Shown here: one piece after another, positions 22,721-33,080 of the stretch
Layout: every line of letters begins with the position of its first letter
Numbering within the stretch: position 1 is the first letter of the stretch
Assembly: GCA_037367355.1 (NCBI GenBank)
Contig: CM074701.1
Location: 620,001 to 684,000, forward strand
Direction: 5' to 3'
Origin: Neoscytalidium dimidiatum
Lineage: Eukaryota; Ascomycota; Dothideomycetes; Botryosphaeriales; Botryosphaeriaceae
Length of the DNA: 64,000 nucleotides
Notes under the pieces: generated by a model
The model's database searches: none
What the model was told of the DNA's origin: nothing
Seen by the model: the letters and a program-made list of their open reading frames with translations, nothing else
Program-made: the position numbers and the translations under genes

Positions 22721-23785
22721 GTTGGCGGTGGTGAGCTGCGAAGGAAGTCGAGAGTAGTGAAGACCGGGTGCTTCGGATAAGAAGTGTGTAGAAGAAAATG
22801 AGTGCAGATCCGGGGCGGCAGATTTATATTGGCCGGGGCGAGGTTATGGGCGACCAGGTGGTGGGTACTAAAAAGGAAAGAGCCGAGAGTGAAGCACTTA
22901 GTGGTAGCTGGACTCCAAGTACGGTGGGACCATAGCACATGCAATGGCCGCCGGTTCACGGGCAAAAAGGAGCGTGATGGTTGCGGTTAAGCGGAGGCTG
23001 CTGATCATAAATTGTCTCTTAACACTTTTGCGCAAGCGAAACGTTTTAAACGTGGGCTCTGGACAAGGCCACAGGGATCGAGGGTGCAAGCAACTGGCCT
23101 TAATTACGCATGCACACACACCTCCGCATCTTCCAGGATGGCTGCATCGCTCACAACGGCCCGGTCGTATGAGTTTCGGCTCACGTCACGGTGTTCCACG
23201 GGAAAATGGTCCTCTTTGACTCCATCCATACGCCCACGTTGTGCAAGGGATAGTCGGGCTCGAGCGGCCGATCCCTCGTTCATTTGGGATGAGTGGCAAT
23301 CACTTTCCGGCCGCGCTTTAGTGCTTGCAGACCTCGCCGCCAATCGGCGGACGCCGTCCAGAAACAACGACAACGGGCGGCAGAGCGTGGCCTGAAGGGG
23401 CAGGCACAGAGGTCCTTGGCAACCGTCTCCTCAAGCACATGAAACGCGCTGCACAGCGTTCAATGAAGCAAATGAATATGTAAATACCAAGTGCACTACG
23501 ACAGAACCCATTACCCCAAATCCGCCATTAGCCATTCGTCACACATAGCATAGTGAGTAGTATAAGAACCCTCCCTCTTCGCACGAAATAAGATCAAACT
23601 CTTACATGAAGGCTCTTGGGCAGTTGAAGCAGTCGTCTGGACGCAGATATCGCTAAATTCACACGACATTGACGTCCGGACGACTGTTTCAATAGCCTAT
23701 GCAATTTATGTTGCGACTTGAAGGACCATTTCTGCCATCTGTTATGACAGTAACTGAGATTGCCCGCCGTCAGGAGGACATCTCA
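22721..23785. other. intergenic with hairpin repeat
   Basis: Promoter of the GH71 gene, GC-rich middle part, then hairpin element copy C (23618-23697) and the 3' end of the small membrane protein gene. No other gene seen. Confidence 0.5.
23618..23697. repeat. hairpin/MITE-like element, copy C (best preserved)
   Basis: An 80-bp element. The left arm includes GTTGAAGCAGTCGTCTGGAC (about 23623-23642). The right arm includes GTCCGGACGACTGTTTCAAT (about 23673-23692), which is its reverse complement with two mismatches over the core. The consensus arm is TTGAAGCAGTCGTCCGGACG. The spacer is about 30 bp and AT-rich. It lies between the GH71 promoter and the 3' end of the next gene. Confidence 0.72.
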
Positions 23786-24206
23786 TCACTTGAACCATCC
23801 CGACAGCCAGCTCTTTGACTGCGCGGTCTTCTCCTCGACCGTCTTGTCGAACTTGTCGACAGCCGAGTGCAGGTCTTTAGCCGTCTGCGAAGAGACCTCT
23901 CCAATCTTCTTGTCAGCCTGCGCACGATACGCCTCAAGCTTCTCGTCGATCTTGCTCGTCGTGGCCTTTGCATCAGCGATCTGTGCACGTTTGAAAGTTC
24001 AGCGACGAAAAGCTTGGGATGATTGTACAAGCACTCACCGCGTTGTCAACCTTCTGGCCGGCCTCTTCACCCAGAGCCTTTGCACTTGTCTTTTGCTCCG
24101 GTTCCTTGCTAGGGATCTCGCCCTTGCTGTAGAAGTAGTAACCAGCGCCGCCAGCCGCGGCGAGAGCGCCGTAGAGACCGAGACGAGAGCCACCGCGAGC
24201 GGCCAT
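23786..24206 (-). CDS. small single-pass membrane protein (family often labelled calcofluor white hypersensitive)
   Basis: Exons 24206-24039 and 23980-23786 (phase 0, GTGAGT donor) give 120 aa. Residues of about 9-27 (LGLYGALAAAGGAGYYFYS) form one Gly/Ala-rich membrane segment after a short basic N-terminus (MAARGGSR). The rest is a charged amphipathic helix (IDEKLEAYRAQADKKIGEV ... DLHSAVDKFDKTVEEK) ending in KSWLSGWFK. This layout matches small fungal proteins commonly annotated as calcofluor white hypersensitive. It could also suit a mitochondrial membrane location. True function unknown. It is transcribed divergently from the dysferlin-domain gene, with about 540 bp between the starts. 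Confidence 0.72.
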
Positions 24207-24742
24207 GGTTGCCGAAATTTGGATTGGTTGGGGTTGAAGGCCGACTAATTGGGCTGTTTTGAGCACAAGGAGGGGCTTTCTCGGAGAATGTGCGTCGAGG
24301 TATCGTGTGGTGGAGTGATGGTAGTGGTGGAAGTTGGCTGGGCGATGACGTAGGTGCAGGCGAAGCTCTCTCCGCATTCCGCGCCCGCGCCCGGTGTGAC
24401 GCTTGGACTGAGCTCCAACTCTGGCGCCAACGCCGTCATTTTTGCAACTCCTGACAGACGCTCCATGACACACTGACCGCGCCCGAGCTAATCCAACAGC
24501 CCAATCCTCATTACTGTATCGTTGCCTTTGTTCGTCCATCGCAGCTACGAAGCTGCATCGCCATACTTATGCTCAGCCTGTAACCCCTAATTTACCTGCC
24601 AGCTCCGCCGTAAGGCTACACTTCCAGTGGCTGCCACTGGCGAAATCTCCACAATCCTTCCTGCTCACATACTTACCGTTCCGTCGATTGCATTCGCCTG
24701 CCCTATAATTTTCTCACCGAACGAAACCCGCGTGCGCGAGAC
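24207..24742. promoter_or_regulatory. divergent intergenic region (bidirectional promoter)
   Basis: 536 bp between the ATGs of two divergent genes; it must hold both promoters and 5' UTRs. CT-rich towards the plus-strand gene. No specific operator recognised. Confidence 0.5.
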
Positions 24743-26417
24743 ATGCCCCTCCTTGGCCTGGCATCCTCACGCAATGACGACGCCGATGCAACTGCGAAAT
24801 ACGACCACCAAATCCACCTCATAGACCACACCAAGTCAGACGAAGGCGATAAGACGCCAAGCGAACCCTCTTCTGGCACCCAGACTCCACTCGAACCGAA
24901 ACTGTCTCGTCGCTTGAACCGTGATTCGATTCGAGAAGACCTCGCGAAGCGTGGCCTTGCCCGTCAAAAATACGCAAAGTGGCAGCAGGACAGATTCGAG
25001 TCCATTGGCCAGGGTTCTGCCTCCACGGACACTGGTCTGGTACAGATCGACTCGAAGACAGCTCAGCTGAAGTCCGAAGAGACTGAGCAGAATACCGAGA
25101 CAAATAGCAAGGATGGTGATACTATCTCGCGAAAGAAAAGTAAACTTGAAAGGGGCAAGAGCCGTGTTAAGGGCCTTGTCAACTCGCGGAGGCTTATTCA
25201 GCAGTCCAAGGAAGAGGATGCTGTCGTCGACGTTCTCTACGAAAATCAACGTGGTTCCTTCTTTTTTGGCATCCCTCTGTTCTCATCTAAATCTCTGCTC
25301 AAATTCGACCCCGCACCCTGGGTTGATGGCAAGTTCAAACCAGTTCCCGTGAACATCACGAATGCTGCGGTTCCTGACCCAAGCTGGGACTGGGCCTGGC
25401 CCTCGTGGTATGTGGATATGTCTCACGACGTTGATGAGGAGGGATGGCAATACTCCTTTTCCTTCCGCCATGGTTTTGCATGGCATGGAACACACCCGTG
25501 GTTCCATTCTTTTGTGCGGAGACGCCGCTGGTTACGCAAACGCGTTCGTGAGGGTACCAGAGGTCAACCGGACCCCAAACATCTCAGCGAAGCTCACATG
25601 CTCACCGCCGAATACTTCACCATACATCCACCTAAGAAAAGATCAACTTACGTCAGTGAAAGCCTTGGTCGCGCGAGTTCTCAGACTCGCTTCAATAGTC
25701 AAGAGATCCCCGAGACGCAGGATGAGGAGATCAGTGACATTCCGAAGCTGATAAGGAGCTTAAAGAGGGCATCCATTGATCGAGAAAAGATAGTCTTTGT
25801 ACGACGCTTTCTTGATGAAGGCGGTGAAGAACTGTACTATCTTGCTGAGCAGGTAAAACTACCTATTTTTTTTTTCCATTCCTTCCCCTAACCAGTCACA
25901 GATGCCTACCATAATGTCACTTCTTGTATTTCAGTCCTCTCGACGTCAACTGCTTTCACTTTTACTACGGCATTTCGAAGGTGCTTCAGCACACCGCGAG
26001 GCCCATCAGGAACGAGAACAGCCAGAGTCTTCGCCAGAGTCGCGCAAGATCGATAATCTTCTCAATGCCCTGCACGCCGCCGACCAGGAATGCCGTAAGC
26101 TCGAGTATTGGAGCGATATTCGCCATGTCACGAGAAAGGGTGACTCACTTGGTGCTGTGGATGAAAGCCATGGTTGGGGTCATGGTTGGGAAGGATTGGA
26201 TGACAGTGGACCTGGAGAGACTGATGAGGCTGGTACAGAAAAGTTTAAAGAGGAAGGAGCGCCTAAGCAAGCACAGCCCGATGAAGGATCGGAGACCAAG
26301 GCGGAAAAACCATGTGCGCCTGATGAGCAACACGCTCACGCTAACGGTGTGAAGCAAGACGAGAACGAGCGAAGAAATGGGTCAATGGACAAAGGCAAGG
26401 GTAAGGCGGAGCTTTAA
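24743..26417 (+). CDS. dysferlin-domain protein, Mug65/Spo73-like
   Basis: Exons 24743-25852 and 25902-26417 give 541 aa. The 49-nt intron ends at CACAG before ATGCCTACC, giving ...LAEQ|MPTIMSLLVFQSSRRQLL in one frame. Residues of about 165-290 carry the dysferlin/Pex24-like domain: VDVLYENQRGSFFFGIPLFS, PSWDWAWPSWYVDMSHDVDE, then WQYSFSFRHGFAWHG and FVRRRRWLRKRV. Fission yeast relatives (Mug65, Spo73) work at the forespore membrane; filamentous relatives are uncharacterised, and some are linked to peroxisome/ER proteins of the Pex23/24 group. The N-terminal third is polar and disordered with coiled tendency; the C-terminal 110 residues are acidic and low complexity. Confidence 0.85.
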
Positions 26418-26690
26418 GCGTTGATGCCGCCCGTCCGACCATCTGCTACATGCTGCGAGCTTTACTCCTTTGACAAATTATCTCTAACTTTGCGTAGCTC
26501 AACTGTCTCTATCGCCTCCGCCTGAGTTATCTATCACAACACTAATACAGAAGTCGTGGTTTGCGCAGGCTTTCTGGCAGCAGAACTATGGCGTTGATGC
26601 TCTGGTTTCCCCTCACATCTCAGCATTAGCGGCTTCCTATGGGCATTCGATTCTTTGTTTATTATTTTCCGAGGGCTTCCATCACGCCGT

Positions 26691-26814
26691 GAATGGAAGT
26701 AAACCATTCGGACTACGTAGTACACTACGGAGTATGACAGATCAGCATGAATTGAATTCATTGTGCTGCAATCCCAACATACATCGAGACTAATTGGGCC
26801 TGAAGTAGTTGTCT
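26691..26814 (+). repeat. 125-bp dispersed repeat, copy 1
   Basis: Shares end-to-end similarity with 32512-32636 in direct orientation, from GAATGGAAGTAAACC to CCTGAAGTAGTTGTCT. Identical blocks include TACGGAGTATGACA and GGCCTGAAGTAGTT. Most differences are C/T or G/A, especially in the first 60 bp. Similarity stops abruptly at both ends. Confidence 0.7.
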
Positions 26815-27410
26815 TAATGAGCGCTGGATATCATCGGCACCGTCCACGTCCCGACGACAGCTTAGGCTCTCCATACGACGTGCGAAAAGTTACCCTCATC
26901 AGGTCCGAATTTAAAATTCATTACATTTCACTCGCGTGATCATTGAAAGACGCATACTAAGCATTTATGATAAGTGCTATGTAAGTGAAGTGACATCGAT
27001 AAGAGGTGTTCAGGATGAGGCGTCGGTTTGTGCCATTGTTCACTTATAGTCAACGCAGGAGGACGCTCCGAATAGTGCACGCCGGACCTGTGGCAAACGG
27101 TCAGCTCTCGGGACAAGATAAGACCCACTGCGATCCTCCGCCTTCTCGATATGTTCTGGGAGCCGTTTCACGTCCTTCCAGAAGCGAGAAGTCAAGGCTT
27201 GGCTTCTCGCATATAAAGCCTGACTGCTCGTATGCACAGACTATCCCGAGACCCGATTACAGCACCTTACCTATTTGTGTATATAAGGCCGATTATGCCG
27301 CAGGGAGCTCTTGGCTTCCATAGGACTGAAGTACGGGCGTAGGAGGGGTGCGGACCCTCTTTTATTGCTGAAAGGGTAGAGTGGATGCGGGGGGCCCCGT
27401 CGAGGTGGCG

Positions 27411-27417
27411 TATATAA
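27411..27417 (+). promoter_or_regulatory. TATA box of small secreted protein gene
   Basis: TATATAA at 178 bp before the ATG. An 86-nt intron in the leader (27480-27565: GTAAGA donor, ACTAAT branch-like site, TATAG acceptor) would shorten the mature 5' UTR. Confidence 0.45.
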
Positions 27418-27588
27418 CCTTAAGACAACCTCTACTCCTGTCTGTATATTGTTACAGCATTTTCTCTTTTTAAAATAAGGTAAGATCGGATCTGGTACTC
27501 TCTCCTCGCTGGTGCCAATCTTCCGGCTTGTTTCTTGAGATTCTCTGACTAATTGTCTGGTATAGGGCAGAACCTTAATAGCAATAAA

Positions 27589-27855
27589 ATGCGCTTCCAA
27601 ATTCTCGCCGGCCTCACTTCTGTGTTCCTGGCCGGGGTCTCGGCTCAGATTATGACTTGCCAGGTTTGTGTTTCTCCTTCTCCTTCTCCTTCGTTCTCCT
27701 GTTACCGGGGATAATAATTGGACTGGTTCCAGGAATGTTGCGAAATCTGCCGTCCTTATGACACCGCTTCGATCGAGTACGAGAATTGCACAGGAAACTG
27801 CGAAGTTTATGCCTGCTCAGGCGTGGTCCAGCGCTGCGAAGAGTTCTGGGAATAG
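27589..27855 (+). CDS. small secreted cysteine-rich protein (effector-like)
   Basis: Exons 27589-27663 and 27733-27855 (phase 0) give 65 aa. The first 19 residues (MRFQILAGLTSVFLAGVSA) are a clear signal peptide. The mature part of about 46 residues has eight Cys (positions 24, 27, 28, 31, 45, 49, 54, 60), enough for four disulfides, and one NCT glycosylation site. It is acidic and ends in CEEFWE. The intron has a GTTTGT donor and a TTCCAG acceptor. Such proteins are typical effector candidates or antimicrobial/adhesive peptides of filamentous fungi, but I recognise no family. It lies in an AT-rich, repeat-bracketed interval. A downstream frame to 28152 lacks an ATG and is probably 3' UTR. 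Confidence 0.7.
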
Positions 27856-28983
27856 ATCTTGGGAAATTGTTGTGGCCAGGACTTGGGTCGTATCGTTTTC
27901 TGGTCTGAAGATCCGTATGAAATACGACAAAATGTGAACCGTGCAATGCCTCCAGTTCTTAAAAGACGACTTGGCGATATAATGACCCTTGCGACGAATA
28001 TCGAGTCAGTGGATGTGCTCTCGTTTCATAAAATTTTGTATGATAAGTTCATGCTTGTTCAACTCCGCAACCAGTTCAGAATTCAGGGAAAAGTTATGAT
28101 GGTTACCCAAGCACAGGCCAATGCCATTATCGTAGAAACGTGGAGCACATAGGCGGAACGTCCGCTTTCTCCACTTGGTGAGGAGAGTCTTACAGCTCCC
28201 TCACGGGCATGCGGGGAAGCTACGACTAGCGTATTTTCTCAGCATGCTGTATCCACAGATATGACATCCAAGCAGCATGGCGGCTCAGCGTCGCATGAGC
28301 CATCAAGCCATCAGACATGCCGGGACCCCACAAATAATCGTTCGGTGTGTGGGACGTCTCCCATGATTAGTTTTTAACCATGATATACCCACCATCAGCG
28401 ACAGTCCACGCTGGAGCCGTCTTTCCACCTTCGGAGTAATACATGAGTCTACATCTAACCCAGTGGCAAACGAGTATTAGAATGTCAAGTTACTAGCATT
28501 GTAGCTAATTTTCATAAATTTTTGTATGTATAGAGAAAGGCTTAACTTTGTCGGAAAATATTGTGGCCACGTTAGCACGATTACTGAACATTGTAGGTGG
28601 ATGGTGCTCGGACCATATGAATCCCACTACCACCGTAGCCCACCCCCTACTATGCATCGTTCCGAAGGAACAAAAACAATGTTTGATTAGTTGTCGCAAC
28701 GTTGGGCAAAGATAGTAATCATGTCAGACAGCTTTTGCCACTATTGGCGGTGGTAAGTTGAGGTAGCATCGGAGACCATCAGTATACTAATCAACCATCT
28801 TGAGGTAAGGCAGCAGCCTTCGCAGTGGGAGACAAGACACCCCGCTCACCCAGGCGGCTGCGGCTTATATAGAGTTCTCATGAGCCTGTTTAGCAGTTAT
28901 CATCTCATTCGTAAATCACCGCGGTCCCATAACCATATCTACAGCACTTCCATTTTTCAGCCAGTCACATTTCCCCGACCAAC
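27856..28983. other. intergenic in AT-rich island
   Basis: 3' region of the small secreted protein gene, with a 97-codon open frame (27859-28152) that starts with TTG and has no recognisable domain, then the tautomerase promoter. No gene supported. Confidence 0.45.
28866..28872 (+). promoter_or_regulatory. TATA box of tautomerase gene
   Basis: TATATAG 118 bp before the ATG, followed by a short CT/CA-rich leader. Position fits a strong, regulated fungal promoter. Confidence 0.45.
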
Positions 28984-29430
28984 ATGCCTCTCTGGGTAAT
29001 CTACCATCCTCCCGGAACGTTCGAAGACGACGCCTCCAAACAAGCTTTCACTTCCGACATCACCAAAATCTACACGCGTGTCGGCCTACCCGCCTTCTAC
29101 GTGGTCGCCAATTTCGTCAAACTACCCGTCGCTGACACCTGGGTCGGCGGCGAGCGCCGAGACGGCAAACCCTTCATCCGCATCACCGTTGACCATATCG
29201 CGGTCACCATGCCTAATGAGGATGTGGAATACAAGAAGGTTACAGACGCGGTTGACGCTGCGTTGAAGCCGCACATTGCGGACAAGGGATGGGATTGGGA
29301 GTTCCACATCGATGAGACGGAGAGGCGGCTGTGGAAGATCAACGGTCTGGTTCCCCCGCCCTTCAAGAGCGAGGCAGAGAAGTTCTGGTCGAGGGAGAAC
29401 AAGCCGCTGCCGTGGGAGGGCAAGTTCTAA
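28984..29430 (+). CDS. tautomerase-superfamily enzyme (cis-CaaD-like, Tautomerase_3)
   Basis: Intronless, 148 aa, starting MPLWVIYHPPG. Pro follows the initiator Met, and in this superfamily that Pro becomes the N-terminal catalytic base after Met removal. The length (about 148, a fused two-unit fold) and the blocks IRITVDHIAV and WEFHIDETERRLWKINGLVPPP match fungal proteins placed with cis-3-chloroacrylic acid dehalogenase-like tautomerases. By eye, a His near position 28 of the mature protein, used by characterised cis-CaaD, is not present, so the same chemistry should not be assumed. The substrate is unknown. No secretion signal; cytosolic. It sits within the repeat-bracketed island. Confidence 0.82.
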   Translation: MPLWVIYHPPGTFEDDASKQAFTSDITKIYTRVGLPAFYVVANFVKLPVADTWVGGERRDGKPFIRITVDHIAVTMPNEDVEYKKVTDAVDAALKPHIADKGWDWEFHIDETERRLWKINGLVPPPFKSEAEKFWSRENKPLPWEGKF

Positions 29431-29789
29431 GGACGGCTACACGGCTGCTGAGGCATCGGAATCTTGTCGGGAATCCTCATCTGTTCCACGTCAGGGTTGT
29501 TCAGGAACGTTCTGATCTGGTTCCAGTAAGAGCAAACCTGTAACTAATCGCGATTTACATAATGGACCAATCTCCTGGCTTAGCAGGATAATTTCTTATG
29601 TGATCGTTGTGGGGATAAAGGAAAACAAACAAGCAATCGCTTTGTACCCAGGCCCATATGAGCCGATATTGAACTAGATGTAGCCACACGTGGAAGTAAC
29701 CATGATCGAAGGAAGCTATTTACGGGCTGTAATCGAGGGATATCATCCAAACTTGAGCCTCAGGGTTTCTACCAATATTTTGGCCTTGC
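29431..29789. other. intergenic
   Basis: 3' region of the tautomerase gene and of the broken DUF7918 gene (convergent). Nothing else seen. Confidence 0.5.
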
Positions 29790-31029
29790 TCAAGAACCGC
29801 TTATATCGATGACTTCAGCGCTTTCTGAAGCACGCCGCCGCTTCCGTGGACGCACGCTTATGATTTCGATCTCCGAATCATCACTCCCCAGGTCGACGAT
29901 GTTAGCCTGGCTCACATGTGTTTCTCTCTTCAATTCTTGCTTAATGGATTGCTGCAAAGCCTCCTTTCTGTTCCTGTACTCGACAAGGTCAGTGAGGTAC
30001 CGCAATACCTTCATGTCCGTTGTGGGGGCGCTTGTCAGAAAAACTATCATCACATACTCTTAGGCGGCGAATGACTTCTCGAGCTTCCTTTACTGTTAGG
30101 TCTTCCGGTGGGCGTTCTTCTAGGGTCACTACAAATGGGGGTTTGGGAATGATGCACTCTGCCTGTAGTGCACCCCTGGAACGGTATCGAAAAAAAAAAA
30201 AAACAAGTAAAGGGATGGTTCTTCTGGTCGAGAAAGTCAAAATCACAATTTTCGTATGCGCACGACGGTCGTGGAAGGTCCACCCTGTTACTGATTAGCT
30301 GGTGACGAGTTCAAGGGGCCCTACGAATACACTTTGCCTGGTGAGACACGGCTCTGTCTTTCAATTCTTTTTCTTAAACTTTTTCTAGAGCTCTGAGCGA
30401 TGGCCAGGGCATGGACCCAGAGTTTCGTCTTTCTTGCCTCGATATAGATATAGGCTGATCTCTTCGAGGTGTTTGATATAGTCATTCGGCACCCTGTCTT
30501 CTAGGGCGTGGAAGCTCTCGGGATCCCGAACCAAAAGCCCATCAGCCATGGCGGCGAGGAAAGTATGTGAGAGGATGATCAAAAGAGGATAAGAAATATG
30601 TAAGAGGATGAGGGTTCTGGAGGTCTACGGCAGTGGTAAGCTACATACCGATATGCACTGCAGAGAAGAACATCTCTCTTGCAAGTGCTGACCCTGCTCA
30701 TAGGAGCGAATCTGGGTAATCTGCGCGCTGCACCCATTCGGTGCATTCAGACTTTGAGTCAAAATAATTCGACCACCAGCAAATTTCCCGTCAACACTAA
30801 GAACGCCGAGAATTTGGTATTCCTTGTGCTCGAATTCCCTGCTGAAAGTCCAGTGCACCGAGAAGGGCACATCTGAAGCTGCCTCAATATATTCCGTGAT
30901 TCAGTTCGCTATCTCTTCTCCCTCATTGTGGCTATCGTATTCCTCAGCGGTCGAGCCATCGACCTTAACATGTGCCTCTAGGCCGGGAACGCCGGGGAGA
31001 ATAGCTATGGTCAATAGCTTCACCCTCAT
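29790..31029 (-). pseudogene. DUF7918-like gene, probably broken
   Basis: Pieces of a fungal DUF7918-type protein lie in order on the minus strand. From the ATG at 31029: LPGVPGLEAHVKVDGSTAEEY, then a TGA at 30903-30901 (codon 43), then in the same frame ITEYIEAASDVPFSVHWTF and YQILGVLSVDGKFAGGRI. Further on: FRYRSRGALQAECIIPKPP and LEERPPEDLTVKEAREVIRRLR, then (after a 48-nt intron-like gap) VLRYLTDLVEYRNRKEALQQ, ending in an acidic/basic tail (DSEIEIISVRPRKRRR) with stop at 29790. A poly-A/T run at about 30190 and frame changes near 30290-30650 obscure the middle. The TGA could be a mutated CGA Arg codon. A functional, unusually spliced gene is less likely. Function of the family unknown. 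Confidence 0.5.
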
Positions 31030-33080
31030 TCGTAACAAGCGATAACGGTCGCGTGTATTTCGGGCGGGAGCATACGAGCGGCACGGCACTTGAATGGACT
31101 ATGGAGGGCTGAGAGACTAGACGGAGCAAGTCCGATGCGCGGGTTATTGTGCTGGCCAATTCGAGGTTAGCTCAAGTCATGCGGTCACGGTGTCAGATAA
31201 TCGAAAGCGGAAATCCCTCAGTACGCTGAAAGGTGCCGGGGGTGTCGCCTGATCTGCTGTAGGGCACCTGGAGCGGCACAACACAGGCGTGATGAATCGG
31301 ACCAAAACCGTGATGCAGGAGACGCGATGTTGTTGAAGATCAGGCTGCGTTGGGTGTGAAAAGTGGTTCTGACTTGTTGCGTCGGCCCGCAAAGGTAGGT
31401 GCCTTCAACCCGTCATGAGTCAGGTTTGTGCGCGCTATTACGGGGTGCATCGATGCGATTTGAACTCAACGTATTTTCACTCGAAGAGCCCGTGATCACT
31501 ATGAAAACAAGAGAAAAATAGAGCGGACGCGTGAATAATTCTAGTTCGATATGATTAGGCCAACTATCTTCACAGTGCCGCTCCAGACACAGACTAAAGC
31601 GAGTGGTAGAGGGAATCAGGGGACCACTTCAAATACCCAACGATCTTTAAAAGTATTTGTTCTTAAAATGCTGCTATATGGACTTGGTATAAGTGAAATT
31701 CACTGGCTAATCACACATTTTACGAGCCACGCTGATATGCATGCCAGAAGAGAGCACGTCCGGACAGCGACGCCAATAGCATTGGCACCCTCGAAGCACC
31801 CGACCCGTTCTCGGCAAAGGGACGCATCCGTTGGGGGAAGCATAGCCAATCGCGCTGCAATGAGTGAGTGGGCGGTAACTGCTGATATCTAACATAGTAT
31901 GATCGGCAACCTTCCTTTCGAAAATTTGACAAGATTGCTGACGCAGTGTCCGAAGACTCGGACATCAGAACCATGTTAGAGATCTGCCGTCTCGCTCGCT
32001 CGCTCTCCACCATCCAGTTCAGTCTGCGCTTGGAGGAACACGTCTTCGCCCGGAGCTTTAGCCGTCGCGATCTTGGCAGAGAGAATCATTACTTGGGCTT
32101 TGCGCACTTGGGAGGTCGTGGTGGTCGTACGTCGCCCGTTACCGCTATGTGAGCGGCACAAGAAGATCATCTTTGCTGGCGTAGCTGAGCTAACGATGCA
32201 GATCCTACCTAATGATCCATACGACTAACGCAGCTACATGCATAGAGCTCGATGTCTAGCCGGTCGTTAATGCAAACGCCATGGTGGGCAAGGTTCTGCT
32301 TTAGATGGCCATGGAGGTCAGGAAAAGAGACATTGGATAGAAATTTCAATAGGGCGGCAGGTGAGAAATGCGCGTATGGTGATCCCATAGACATAAGCTT
32401 GGAGATGCTCTCCGCAAGATGCTTGAAAAGAGCATTTATGGCTCACGCGCGCTATAATGCGCCTTCCACGAAAGCGATCTCACAGAATTTTAATCAACTA
32501 AATGCCACTTCGAACGGAGACAAACTATTCAGATTACGTAGCACGTTACGGAGTATGACATATCAGCGTTAATCGAATTTTGTGCGTTTCGATTCCAACA
32601 TCCGTCGGTACTCATCGGGGCCTGAAGTAGTTATCTGTGGGAAACGTGTGGTAGACAGAGGGTCGACAGAGGGACGAAAGTTTCAGATTATTAATTGATG
32701 AGTCAACAGAGCAAGAGATTATAGACAAGCCCAGCCATTTGAGGTTCCATCTTCAGACATGATCCTCCGAGGTCTCGCCAACGAGACGCTGGTGATCCGC
32801 TTAATCCAGAAGTTCGCGGGTTATCCATCTATATACAGTCCAGCGTTTGACATTCCTTTAATAGACTATTTGCTTATAATATTTCTTTTAAAACCTTTGT
32901 TAATCGCCAACCAGCCGTCCTTGGACGATGAGGAAATCTCTTCGGCTTATGTCGATGATCATCTGGCTTGCCAAGACCCCGCAGACGTCAGCAACCCCTC
33001 CATTAGTTTTCCTACGCGTTATCGCGCGCAAGGAAATCTCCCCAACACAATCAAAAAGTCCATTCGGCGCATTCGAAACA
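31030..33080. other. intergenic, right part of AT-rich island
   Basis: Mostly AT-rich. Minus-strand open frames at 32394-32209, 32170-31976 and 32013-31720 are short and without recognisable domain; they may be remains of one gene but I cannot join them. Contains repeat copy 2 (32512-32636) and the AT-rich promoter of the histidinol-phosphatase gene. Confidence 0.4.
32512..32636 (+). repeat. 125-bp dispersed repeat, copy 2
   Basis: Direct-orientation partner of 26691-26814, 5.8 kb away. It begins GAACGGAGACAAACTATTC and ends GGCCTGAAGTAGTTATCT. The pattern of differences (CC/CT, GG/AG, AC/GT) is dominated by transitions, as left by repeat-induced point mutation. Confidence 0.7.

Larger units (their letters stand above)
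26418..27588. other. intergenic, left part of AT-rich island
   Basis: Contains the 125-bp repeat copy 1 (26691-26814), then AT-rich sequence and the promoter of the small secreted protein gene, with TATATAA at 27411-27417 and a likely 5' UTR intron at 27480-27565. No other gene seen. Confidence 0.5.

Noticed and set aside
27859..28152. 97-codon frame after the small secreted protein gene
   Set aside because: No ATG start and no domain; probably 3' UTR or chance.
31740..31790. GTCCGGAC followed by CCAATAGC, resembling a hairpin-element right arm
   Set aside because: No matching left arm at the expected distance.
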